A DNA stretch of 64,000 nt from Cheilinus undulatus (lineage: Eukaryota; Chordata; Actinopteri; Labriformes; Labridae): the NCBI RefSeq assembly GCF_018320785.1, contig NC_054875.1, positions 18,168,632 to 18,232,631 of the forward strand. Reading direction: 5' to 3'. Under the pieces are notes generated by a model, which was not told where the DNA came from, searched no databases, and was given only the letters and a program-made list of their open reading frames with translations. Within the stretch, counting starts at the first letter, position 1; every line of letters begins with the position of its first letter. A program made the position numbers and the translations under genes. Positions 48,410 to 59,455 of this stretch are shown here, in pieces.

Positions 48410-50050
48410 TCTCAATAAATTAGAATATCATGTAAAAGTTCAATATTTTTTGTCTCTCATTTCAGAAATTGAAACCCATATATTATATAGACTCATTACA
48501 CATAGAGTGAAATATTTCAGCCTTAATTTCTTGAAATGTTGAAGATTATGGTTCCCAGATAATGAAAACCCAAAATTCAGTCTCAGAAAATTACAATATC
48601 ACATAAGATCAATAAAAAAGGGATATTATAAACAGAAATGTCAGGCTTCTGAAAAGTATATTTATTTCTATGCACTCAATACTTGGTTGGGCCTCCTTTT
48701 GCATGAATTACTGCATCAATGTGGTGTGGCATGGAGGCAATCAGCCTGTGGCACTGCTAAGGTGTAATGGAAGCCCAGGTTGCTTTGATAGCGGCCTTTA
48801 CGTCATCTGCATTGTTGGGTCTGGTGTCTCTCATCTTCTTCTTGACAATAGAGACTCTGGGGTTCAGGTCAGACCAGTTTGCTGGTGTCTCTCATCTTCT
48901 TCTTGACAATAGAGACTCTGTGGGGTTCAGGTCAGGCCAGTTTGCTGGCCAATCAAGCACAGTAACACCATGGTCATTGAACCAGCTTTTGGTACCTTTG
49001 ACAGTGTGGGAGGTGCCAAGTCCTGCTGGTAAATGAAATCAGCATCTCCATAAAGCTTGTCAGCAGAAGGAAGCGTGAAGGGCTCTAAAATTTCCTGGTA
49101 GATGGCTGCGTTGACTGTGGACTTCAGAAAACACAGTGGACCAACACCTGCAGATTGCCATGGCAGCCCAAATTATCACTGACTGTGGAAACTTCACACT
49201 GGGCTTCAAGCAACATAGATTCTGTGTCTCTCCACTCTTCCTCCAGACTCTGGGACATTGATTTCCAAATGATATGCAAAATTTACTTTCATCTAAAAAG
49301 GGGACTTTGGACCACTGAGCAACAGTCCAGTTCTTTTTCTCCACAGCCCAGGTAAGATGCTTCTGACGTTGTCTCTGGTTCAGGAATGGCTTGACATGAG
49401 GAATACAACATTTGTAGCCCATGTCTAGGATTCATGTGTGCGAAGTGGCTCTTGATGTGCTGACTCCAGCCTCAGTCTGCTCCTTGTGAAGGTCCCCCAA
49501 ATTCTTGCATGGATTTTGCTTGACAATGCTCTCAAGGCTGTGGTTATCCCTTATGCTGGTGCACATTTTCCTACTACACTTTTTCCCTTCCACTCAACTT
49601 TCTATGAATATGCTTGGATACAGCACTCTGTGAACTTTAGCAATGACCTTTTGTGGCCTACCCTCCTTGTGGAGGATGTCAATGACTGTCTCTTCTGGAC
49701 ATCTGTCAAGTCTGCAGTCTTCCCCATGATTGTATAGCCTACTGACCCAGACTGAGAGACCATTTAAAGGCTCAGGAAAACTTTGCAGGTGTTTTGAGTT
49801 AATTAGCTGATTAGAGTGTGACACCATGACTTTCCAATATTGAACTTTTTCACAATATTCTAATTTTCTGAGACACTTAATTTTGGGTTTTCATTATCTA
49901 TTAGCCATAATAATCAACATTTCAAAAAATTTAGACTTCAAATATTTTACTCTTTGTGTAATAAACCTATATGTGTGTTTCACTTTCTGAGACAAGTGAC
50001 AAAAAATATTGAACTTTTTCATGATATTCTAATTTTTTGAGATGTACCTG
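48410..50050 (-). mobile_element. Tc1/mariner-like element (copy D), decayed
   Basis: The right end reads '...ttgagatgtacctg' against TA (50051-50052). The left end retains 'ctcaataaattagaatatc', the inverted partner, but lacks its first bases. Minus-strand transposase remnants in several frames include 'LTWAVEKKNWTVAQWSKVPF' (about 49360-49300) and 'LDESKFCISFGNQCPRVWRK' (about 49295-49235). Frameshifts and a tandem duplication (48821-48947) disable it. Same family as copy E (11128-12108). Confidence 0.88.
48821..48947. repeat. 71-bp tandem duplication within Tc1 copy D
   Basis: 'ctggtgtctctcatcttctt' starts at 48821 and again at 48892, followed in both by 'gacaatagagactctg' and 'ggttcaggtcag'. 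The duplicate breaks the transposase frame. Confidence 0.88.
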
Positions 50051-50057
50051 TATATTT

Positions 50058-50758
50058 ACCTCCGCCAAGGATGTGATTGGGTGGGTTTGTTCATTTGTTA
50101 GCAACATAACTCAAAAAGCTGTGGACAGATTTTGATGAAATTTTCAGGAAATGTCAGAAATGGCATAAGGAAGAACTGATTAGATTTTGGGAGTGATCTG
50201 GATCACAATCTGGATCGCGGAATTTTTTAAAGGATTCTGTACCATTGGGAGATAGGGCTAATGGCGGAGGTCTGCGCTGTTACCACTTTACACCAGGAGA
50301 TGGTGGACATGAGTAACTTCAATCCCAGCAGCATTTTTCGGCGTGTTTCTATTCAAAGTTTTGGAGTTTATAGAGTTTGAAAGACGCAGGCCCAGTCAAG
50401 GAGACGAGTCGGAGCGTAACAGAGAGAAAGACAGCGAATTGTAGTGAGGATACAACGCTGGGAGGAATAGAGGAATATTCACCCTCTGCCATGACTTCCA
50501 GTTGTCCAGTGAGGCCATGGGTGAGACTGTCAGTGCATCTGTTGGCAACGGCAGGCAATGCTTCCACCATGACAGTCTACCCATAGCGAAGCCAATGCTT
50601 TGCCTCACCACGTGTCCACCCCACTGGGGAGGGAGTAATCAGCAAATGTGGGGGGCGGGGGGCATGGGAATGGATCCGGGAATATTTTAAAGGATTCTTC
50701 ACTATTGGGAGATAGGGCTAATGGCGGAGGTCAGCACTCTCCAAGTGCTTTTCTAGTT
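50058..50758. repeat. Dispersed repeat 'acctccgccaagg ... gtgcttttctagtt', copy 2
   Basis: It parallels 43321-43944 along its whole length and adjoins the right end of Tc1 copy D. The inner module again has a minus-strand open frame (50570-50349) with 'VMAEGEYSSIPPSVVS', in the same relative position as in copy 1. Confidence 0.8.
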
Positions 50759-52049
50759 CAATATTTGATCCAAACACATTGCCATAAGTATTGACACTCT
50801 ATACCCAACAGGCTGCAAATTTTGAATATACAGTTGCTGTGTATCTGAATTACAGTGCATTTCTGGTGTTACAGATGTTCCTGTCTCGTAATTCTGTTGA
50901 CTGTTCATCAACAAATTATCCTCCTGACCAATGGGACAAAGGCGGGAACAGGACACAGGCAAATCAGTATCTTCTCTCTTTTTATGGTCTATTTGGGGTG
51001 CGGAGTGTGAAATTAAGGTTTTTTTCAAAGGCCATGCTCATATAGAGTTTTACAAAGATTATACTCATAATCATGAATCTGTCCTTTTCTTTTGGTAATC
51101 ACTGAAATTCAAGATTCTGGGGTCAGATATGCTTAATAGTACACCATAACATTCTTAATACACATTATGCAATACATGCACGCAACATTTCACATTTGCG
51201 ATAACAAGCTTAACATTTAGGTCACATATAGAAAAAAATGTTTTGCACTCACAGTTTTTTGAGTGATGATTATTACAATTCAATTTACACAGCTACATAA
51301 TCTTTACATCATTAAAGTAAGGTAGAGTCAAAGAAAAAGACAGCAAGCTTATCTAAAGTCACAGATTAGTTTTGAGCACTGTTAGGATTACAGTTCTGGC
51401 AGTAAAATGAAGCTGATAAGAAAGTGCTTCTATGAGCTTGAAACAAAACTATATAACATGATTAATTTGAGATATTGTCTAGATACAGAATGCATTAGCA
51501 AAATATGTCCATGCCATCTTTAGATGACTTGACTGTTATGGAGCTACATGATTCTTTACATTCTGATTATAGTGTAATGAAGGGGAACATATACTAGCTT
51601 TTCACCATAACCAAAATGGTCACAGGTGGCCCCTTCACACCGTTTCAAACTTCTCTGATTACATCTTCTATGTAAAGAAGCTTCTATTGATTTGCAGGAA
51701 GTAACAACATAGATACTTGAGATAAGCTCTATTTATTAGGCTAATGCATGCAAGTGACTTGAACAAGTTCAACCAGTGCATATTACGGGTACTGTTAACA
51801 CAGGACAAAGAGCCTATTCCCTCTCAATATAAGGGTTTCAAAGCTGGTATAGACAAAAGGGACCAAAGTATGGTCCTGTGTTTCTGAAGAGTAGACAGTG
51901 AGACAGGGTTTAGGGAAGGAAAACTCTAACCCACTGTCCCGTATAGAGTACAGGGTGGAGGAGCAGGGAGGGCTTGATGTTCTGTAAAGGCCTTGGAGTT
52001 GGCGAACGTTGGGAGTGCTGTGGGCCAGAGGAGGGGGAGATGGCCCAGG
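50759..52049 (-). other. espn 3'UTR and downstream flank
   Basis: Non-coding DNA beyond the espn stop codon. A minus-strand AATAAA lies at 51737-51732, about 315 bp after the stop, and is a plausible poly(A) signal. Left of it I see nothing supported. Confidence 0.5.
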
Positions 52050-55000
52050 TCAATGTTTGGCTATATCCCCTTTCTTCAGAATGATTTGTCGCTGCCAGGG
52101 AGCCAACTTGGTCTCGTCATAACCCAGGGTCCGTAGTCGCTCCAGCTCTGTCTTCTCCTCCATCTCTTTTGCCTGTTTGGCTTGCTGCTCTGCTTTTCTG
52201 CATGTATCCACGACGATAGGTGGAAAATGGACAAAACAGAAAAAAAAATGTTTCTAAGAGTATTTGTTGAATATGCATTTTAATTGAAAAAAAAATATCA
52301 GCAATTCTTATACTAAATTGATTTGATAAAAAAAAATAAGTTTTTTAGTCTAGTGTAGGAATACAGTAACTGTGGATTGATCTTAACATTCATGTAGTGC
52401 ATTGGATAAGCCTAAATGAAGGGCCTTTTACTGATGGACCTCTATGTAAGGGATTTTTGTCATATTGAACATGAAAGCTCAAGGCACACATTCACAGCAT
52501 AGCTTTTGTTTTGATTTAAAATACTAGTTTAAGTTCTTAAAATTTTTTGGCATTTATATTATTCACTACACTGTTTCACAGGGGACATGTTTTACCATAG
52601 CATGAGAAGCACCACTGAAACCATTTTAACAATTGGTTCACTTCTATCAAGTCTCTCAATGAGCCAGCAAGCCAGAAGGTAAGCCTGCAATAGGCTACTA
52701 TGTCCCAAAGACTTACCTAAAATAAAAAAAGCCACAGTGACACTTTTAAATTATAGAGGAAGTGAAAAAGGAGCACCATCTAAACAATAAACTCCTCAAG
52801 GTGCACGACATAAAAGATTTGCTAGACAAGGAGGTGTCAGCACTCAAAAATGTCCTTTTAGTTTTATTTAGGCAAGGCACAATGAACAGGTTTCGACTCG
52901 TGCTCTTCTTCAGCGTTGTGAACAATACCCGGAAGAGCACCTTAAATACAGGAAGCATACCAAGCATCACGGGTACAACCTTCGAAATAAAACTTTTTTG
53001 GCTTCCAGGTAGGGGTTCTACCACACAGTAATACTTTGTACAAAGACCTATGTAAGTTTCAATATAGATGTGTATTTGCAATAAATCACACCAACAATTA
53101 GAAAATGAACAACAAGTTACTGCAAGTACTAAAAGGACCCTGGGAACAACTCTCCAGTCAAAGATGTCCATTCTAAATTGCAAAATTGGCTATTCAAAAT
53201 GACAATTGAAGTAGTGATGTAATTAAAATGATAATGTTATTAAAATAACACTGAGGAAGACCAAAAGTCGAAACGCGTTCGTTGTACCTAAATAAAACTA
53301 CCTAAAAGGACATTTTTTTTTTTTTTTTTTAGATTTATTTTTTGGCCTTTTCATGCCTTTATTTGATAGAGGAAGGACAGTGGATGGACTTGGAAACACG
53401 GTAGAGAGTGGGGAGAGACATGCGGTAAAGGGCCACAGGCCGGATTCAAGCCCGGACCGCCCACGTACATGGGTAGCGCCTTAAACCACTCGACCATCTG
53501 CGCTCCCCCTAAAAGGACATTTTTGAGTGCTGACACCTCCTTCTCTACTTTTAAATTATACCCTAACTTTTTTTTCAATGAGTCCATCCTAACAGGAATG
53601 TGTGATAACTTATGCAGGTGTTAGCACGGAGCCTGGGGTAGCCAGTGCTGGCTATCCTCCAGAGATGGGCACTTGAGTCCGTGACTTGGACTCAAGTCGC
53701 TCTTAAACTGCACACATCAGTGACTTGAGACTTGACTTGGACTTATGTGCAAAAGTCTCAAGACTCGACTCAGACTCGTGATTTGGGACTCGTGCACGAT
53801 CTTCGGTTTTTAAATTTTCCATCATGATCTCTTGTCCCCCTATTATTTTTTGCCCCTTTCCTCCCCTTATGTTTGACGGTTCGTGCGCCTTTTACGCAGT
53901 ACCAACAAACAGCCGCTCTCCTCTCTTCCTCATCTTTGTTCATGCTGCATCACAATGACACACAACTGCGACGCCTACGCACACACCTACTCTGAAACAC
54001 ACGCTAAAATCTTGGTAGACTGCAGACTTCAGACTTCAGTCTGTTGAGGTCAAAAGTTTCAGAATACCTAAACTCTTTTCTCCTGCATTAAAGCTCCTCT
54101 GACCATGGAGGATCAGTGTCAGCGCTATTTTTGTGTGTGTGTGTGCGCTCCAGCTGTGTGTCTCTCTGTGTCGCCCGCGTGAGCCATGGGTGTGGGAAAT
54201 GTTAAAATATGATTTGGTTAATATTTCCTTAATGTCATATGTTTGTGGGGAACAAATTAATGTTAGAATCTCTGCATTGCTGCTTATTGATAATGAAAGG
54301 ACTTAAAAGACGATAGGAACATTAAAACTTTAAATACGTTTCATGGAGGCAGCGAGAAACAGATACAGATGGCTGTAACAGATAAATGAGTATCTAAGGA
54401 GTCCAGGAGATTTCAGCTGAATAAAGTAAAATTTAGCTCGATTTTACCCATATAAAGAAATTTACACCATAAATGATGACAGAAGTTTCTATAGGACAAT
54501 GGAGAAATACTCAGCAGACTCTGTTGAAGATCTGTCTGAATTGCTCATTGAGTTTTTATTTTATTTCAGAATAAACAGTTCATTAACAGTTAGTATTTTT
54601 GTGTTAGTATAAAATTACCACCATTTAAGAAATATATCTGACAAATAACAAGAACATTTAATCTCCAATGTCTCAGTGTCCATCTCTATCATTAAAGTGT
54701 GACTCATGTGTCTGTAGTGTTTCATATGTACACAGAGAGGAGCTTTATTGAGAGGAGGGCTGATATTAATCATGTTGATGAGGGATCTTATAGCAGAGGT
54801 ACATATGATATATAGCACATACATTCCCAACAACAGAACTGTGGCTAGTGAAACACTGAGTGGCTATTAGCCAATAGTCACATTTGCTAGTGTGAAAAAA
54901 AGTTAATGTTGAGCCCAATTCATATGTAAGTGTACACATGTGCACACCATGGCGAGATGGCCACAGAAAATACCCAACCCTACTGATAGTGATAATACAG

Positions 55001-58000
55001 TACAGGATTTAAATTCCTCAGATAGAAAAATGCAGTGGTCTAAGCAGACTGGACGTCAGAGGCAGATCAAAGAACACTTATTACAATCATTGGAGACTTG
55101 AGACTTGACTTGGACTCGTGGCCAAAGACTTGAGACTTGACTTGGACTTGCAAAAAATGACTTGTGTGCATCTCTGCTAGCCTATCTGTGTGGGCAAAAA
55201 CATGCAACTATAAAGTCTCTTTATTTGTTTATTTTTTACCCTCATTGATATGCAGTGTCGTGAAAAAGTATTTGCCCCCTTTTTGATTCCTGAGTTTTTT
55301 GCATATTTATCACACTTATGTCTCGGATCATCAAACCAATTTTGATATTTCACAAAGACAACCCAAGTTAATTAAAGATGCAGTGTCTGAATGATTATTT
55401 AATTCTTTACAGGGGGAAAAAAATCCAACCCTATCTGGCCCTGTGTGAAAAAGTAATTGCCTCCCGTTGTTAAATCATGAGTTAACTGTGATTTACCACA
55501 GTTCTTGGAAAGCTGAGTTCAATTTTACTGGCCACACCCAGGCCTGATTACCAGCAGATTTGTTGAATGACTTAAATGACTTAAATAGAAGCTGTCAGAC
55601 AAAGTGAGGTAGGTTACAAGATCTCAAAAAGAAATGCATCATGCCACAATTCAAAGAAATTCAAGAACAAATGAGAAACAAACTGATCTAGGGAAAGCTA
55701 TCAGTCTGGAAAAGGTTACAAAGCCATTTCCAAGGCTTTGGGACTCCAGCAAGCCACGGTCAGAGCCATTATCCAAAATGGAGAAAACTGGGAACAGTGG
55801 TGAGCCTTCCCAGGAGTGGTCGGCCAACCATAATTACTCCAAGAGTGCAGCAAAGACTCATCCAGGAGGTCACATAAGAATCTAGAACGACATCCGAAGA
55901 CCTGTAGGCCTCAGTGGCCTCAAATAAGGTAAGTGTTCATGTCTCAACCATAAGAAAGACACTGGGCAAAAAAGCCTCACATTTGCCAAGAAACATCTTG
56001 ATGATCCCCAAGACTTTTGGAGAAACATTCTGTGAACGGACGAGACAAAAGTTGAACTTTTTGGAAGGTGTATGGCCCGTTACATCTGGCGTAAAAATAA
56101 CACAGCATTTAATAAAAAGATCATCATGTCAACAGTCAAACACGGTGGTGGCAGTGTAATGTGATAAAAAAGACTGCTTTGCAGAAAATCCTGAAGGCCA
56201 ACGCTCGGCCATCAGTTCATGCACTCAAGCTCAATCACTCTTGGGTTATATAGCAGGACAACGACCCGAAACATACCAGCAAGTCCACCTATGAATGGCT
56301 CAAAATAAACAAAAGGTTTTGGAGTGGCCAAGTCAAAGTCAGGACTTAAAACCAATTGAGATGCTGTGGTGTGACCTTAAGAGGAACCCTGCATGATCAG
56401 ACAAGTTCATCTTGTTGGATAGATATTTGTATCTCTAAAAAATATATTGAACAAAAGAACTAGCTACATATCCCAGATGTCTGCATTTTGAGTAAATATG
56501 AGCTCTTAAACCACCATGTTTTGGTCAATGCTGATAGTGTGACATCACAGTGCCGCAGCTGTTGCTAGGCAGTAACCGTTTTTCAGACGATTTATCTGCT
56601 GTCAGCTATTGCTGCCATAACAGCTTTCATACCAGACACGAGTTTGCTGCGTGTTGGTTTTGTCTCCCTGCTGTCAAAGAAACGTCATTCCTCCTACATT
56701 TTACCTCAATAAACACTGCTACAAGTGACTGGATTAAGCTTCAACTTTTCAAAATAACAGCAGTATGTACATACTTCAGAAGTTTCTCCAAAGAAATGCT
56801 AAAGTGGACTTTTACTCTGAAAAGCGCAAACCAGAAGTGCTTTCGTTCTGTGTTTATCTTTACCTGAACCCTGTGGAAACAGAAAGCTTCATAAAGAGTA
56901 GAAGTTCGGGGAATAACTTTATTAAACAGATGCATTTTAGCTCATGGCTTTCATCTGGTTCATCAAGAAAAAGATTTCAAACATATTCTGCCGATGTGGA
57001 CTTACATATTTGCTACAATATACAATACAATATGGCTCTGTATTTATCATTTTCCTGTCTGGATGGACAGATAACTGTTCATGGTGCAAACAAAAAATAG
57101 AAGAGACCTCAAATTTTGAAATTCTCTGTGCATGAGACGTGCAACATCTCTGAGATGCAGCCCTAACACAGGTTTCCAGTCTGAATCAGTGGTTGCTGCA
57201 TAGGAATGGTGAGAAGTGCTGTGGCACTGTGACGTCACAGCGCCAGTGTGGACCAAAACATGGCGTCCTCCTGGAGAATTTATAAACTCAAATTTACTCG
57301 AAATGCAGATATCTAGGGAGTTTTTTTTTTATTTCAATATGTATATGAAGGAAAACAAATATCTATCCAACAAGTTGAACTGGTCTGACCATGCAGGGTT
57401 CCTTTTAAACAGGCAGTTCATGCTGGAAAACCCTTCAAAATGGCTGAGTTAAAACAATTCTGCAAAGAAGAGTGGGCCAAAATTCCTCCACAGCAATGCA
57501 AAAGACTCATCACCAGTTATCACAAACGCTTGATTTCAGTTATTGCTGCCAAGGGTGGAACAACCAGTTATTAGGTTCAGGGAGGCAATTACTTTTTCAC
57601 AGAGGGCCAGTTAGGTTTGTATTTTTTCCCTTTTTAAAAAAATAAAGAAGTAGTGAACACTTTAACATTTGTTTTTCAGCTGAACACTGAGGTATCTAAC
57701 TGAGTTAAGATAAAACACATCAGTGCTGGTGTTATTTCTGACATTTGCACCAAATTGATAAAAAATCTGCATTTTACGTCATTTCATTAGCTCAATTAGC
57801 TGACATCTGCTTTGACGATCGGAAACATTTTAGTGTGATAAATATGTAAAACCATCAGGAATCAGAAAGGGGGCAAATACTTTTTCATGGCACTGTATCA
57901 TTCCAACAGTATTGCTTAGTCGGGGTAGATATGTAAGTAAGAAAAGCTAGGAAAACAGAAGTAAGAAAGCGCTTTCTGATGTCTTCAGCCACTACATAAA

Positions 58001-59455
58001 CAATAGTTTAGTCTGATAATGCTTCCTGTTATTTCATTTTGTCTTTTTTTTTTTTAATTTCATTGATAGAAAATATTGAATAACATTATTGAATAACTGT
58101 CCCAATGGAAGTTATTTAACTTAAACAAATTACAGTTACTCTATTTTTAATTAAATAGCCATCATCTTCCTTACATCTTACAGCTTAAATTCATTTTAGT
58201 ATTAGTAAGTGGGAAAAAATTCTTTCTTACCTTTTTTGTTCCCTGTCACATCAGGAGAACATAAGCACAAAAAGAAAGGCATAAATATCTTAAACAAAGA
58301 CAACATCATTCCACAAGTAAACATATTATAGATATTATTTTAAGCTTTGCAAACAGCACATTACTGAACAATGCAGAAACCACACCAGAAAAAAAACCAT
58401 TTTTTTAAAATGAACAGACAAAGTGAAAAAAGAGCACAGCAAGGCATTTGAGACTCCAGTCTGCAATGCTAGCAGGTTAAAAGGTACAACTTTTCTCCAA
58501 CATTCTGTTTGCCAACATCATTGCTTGTAATAAAGCATCATGAGTTTTAAGCCACACTCTTGACTAAATGGCTTTTAGTGGCACATGTGCCAATAACAGC
58601 AGTAGTTTCATACATGTCTATTCGACTCGAAACTGACATGTTTTTGAGGAAAACCATTGATGCACACCATTATCAATTTTAACTGAAAATTCACTCACTA
58701 AATATGACACTTTGCCCATCAGTTGTAAAATGTATTATTCTGTAAATCTTCAAAAATACTGTCCATAAGTGATTATGCTTGTATGCTTGTCCCACTAACA
58801 AAAGTAGGTTAAGCTCTACAGTAAAGTATTTCACAAAGCAGAACTATTCTAAGAGACTATCATAACTGTAATAAGTGAATCTAGAAGTATTTCAATCATT
58901 AATATGTTAGTATCATTGAAATACTGGCTCAAATATCGAATTATAAATCAAGTAGGTTCTAGATTTACTTATTTTTACATAAGTAAAAATAAGTGAATCT
59001 AGAACTGTTTCAATTTTTAATATGATAGTATCATTAAAATACTGCTAATGAAGTAGAGCAGAGGTTTTCTCAAAGTACAAAATAATTAAATTTTCAAATT
59101 TGGAGGCCAAATCAAATACAGACCTCCTATACTTATTGATTTAGAAGACAAACTCTTTAACAGCCTACATATTCACTTGTGATAGTGAGTCTATTGTGTT
59201 CAGCATATATTTTAAACAGTTGTGTAACACTTCATTCAGTGTTTTCTTGGAACTTAGGCCAACAAAGTATCTTTTAAGTACTATTTAATGCCATGACCTC
59301 AGCAAAAAAATAAAATCCTAATCATTGGATTAGACACATAAACAAATATGTAGACCAAACAACTCTTTTACTCACCTCTCTTCATCCATTTTCTTCTTCA
59401 TCATGTCTCTTCTCCAGGCTGGCATTGATGCCAGGCGTGCAGCCTCTTCCTCCGC
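52050..59455 (-). CDS. espn: Espin, last three coding exons only
   Basis: Exons (minus) 59455-59376 (80 nt), 58242-58231 (12-nt microexon) and 52197-52050 (148 nt, TGA) join in phase with GT-AG borders. They encode about 79 residues: '[18 protein letters not shown]', then an Arg/Lys/Glu/Gln-rich helix, then '[20 protein letters not shown]' and 'KKGDIAKH' at the end. These match the C-terminal actin-bundling module of espin, which crosslinks parallel actin filaments in hair-cell stereocilia and microvilli. Ankyrin repeats, proline-rich and WH2 regions must lie to the right of the window. The closest alternative, espin-like, lacks this exact C-terminus as far as I recall. The 6-kb last intron holds four mobile elements. 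No disruption of the visible frame. Confidence 0.92.
52828..53545. mobile_element. Palindromic element with a SINE in its right arm
   Basis: The left arm has 'ggaggtgtcagcactcaaaa', 'atgtccttttag', 'ttttatttagg' and 'ggtttcgact'. The right arm has the same phrases inverted ('agtcgaaacgcgtt', 'cctaaataaaa', 'ctaaaaggacat', 'gagtgctgacacctcctt'). Removing the SINE (53318-53507) makes the arms co-linear. No coding capacity recognised; superfamily unknown. Confidence 0.75.
53318..53507 (-). mobile_element. tRNA-derived SINE with 17-bp target duplication
   Basis: CCTAAAAGGACATTTTT flanks it at 53301-53317 and 53508-53524. On the minus strand it begins 'GGGGAGCGCAGATGGTCGAG' with an A-box-like 'TGGTCGAGTGG', 'TTTAAGGCGCTA' as in tRNA-Leu D-arms, and a B-box-like 'GGGCTTGAATCC'. 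It ends in an A-run (T-run at about 53313-53330 on +). The head cannot fold as a complete functional tRNA and has a retroposed body, so it is a SINE. Confidence 0.9.
53660..55176. mobile_element. hAT-like nonautonomous element with 'acttgagacttgacttgg' ends
   Basis: Ends CAGAGATGGGCAC (left) and 'gtgtgcatctctg' (right) are inverted. Imperfect 8-bp flanks CTATCCTC and CTAGCCTA (6 of 8 identical) fit a hAT target duplication. Subterminal repeats of 'gacttgagacttgacttgga' occur at both ends (about 53680-53800 and 55090-55160). No transposase recognised in 1.5 kb. Confidence 0.7.
55253..57895 (+). mobile_element. Tc1/mariner-like element (copy B), split by a TTAA element
   Basis: Ends CAGTGTCGTGAAAAAGTATT and its inverse 'aatactttttcatggcactg' are next to TA (57896-57897 on the right). 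Plus-strand transposase remnants lie in several frames: HTH region about 55634-55800 ('[14 protein letters not shown]' in one frame), 'ARYIWRKNN' (about 56075), '[11 protein letters not shown]' (about 56130), '[13 protein letters not shown]' (about 56250). Frameshifts disable it. The coding sequence stops at 56380 and resumes at 57405 around the nested insertion. Confidence 0.9.
56381..57404. mobile_element. 1-kb TTAA-target (piggyBac-like) nonautonomous element
   Basis: Flanked by TTAA at 56377-56380 and 57405-57408. Ends GAGGAACCCTGCATGATCAG and, inverted from the right, AAGGAACCCTGCATGGTCAG match over about 50 bp with four differences. Related inverted blocks ('gatgtctgcatttt', 'ccatgttttggt', 'gtgacatcacagtgcc') extend the pairing to about 190 bp. 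Open frames inside overlap on several frames and match nothing I know. piggyBac elements use TTAA, but the termini do not start with the classical CCC, so the superfamily is tentative. Confidence 0.82.
58870..59044. repeat. Local duplication plus 50-bp palindrome in an espn intron
   Basis: A roughly 55-bp block ('aataagtgaatctagaa' ... 'agtatcatt' ... 'aaatactg') occurs at 58870-58925 and 58988-59044. Between them 58956-59005 is an inverted repeat with 23-bp arms (one mismatch, 4-bp loop), starting GTTCTAGATTTACTTATTTT. Confidence 0.8.

Noticed and set aside
52746-53183. Minus-strand open frame of 145 codons
   Set aside because: It lies across the palindromic element in an espn intron, is overlapped by frames on the other strand, and has no family resemblance.
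53440-53507. tRNA-like gene on the minus strand
   Set aside because: It is the head of a retroposed SINE with a 17-bp target duplication and A-tail, and it does not complete a tRNA acceptor stem.
56550-57135. Overlapping plus-strand frames of 105 and 111 codons inside the TTAA element
   Set aside because: They overlap each other in different frames within a nonautonomous element and show no conserved motif.
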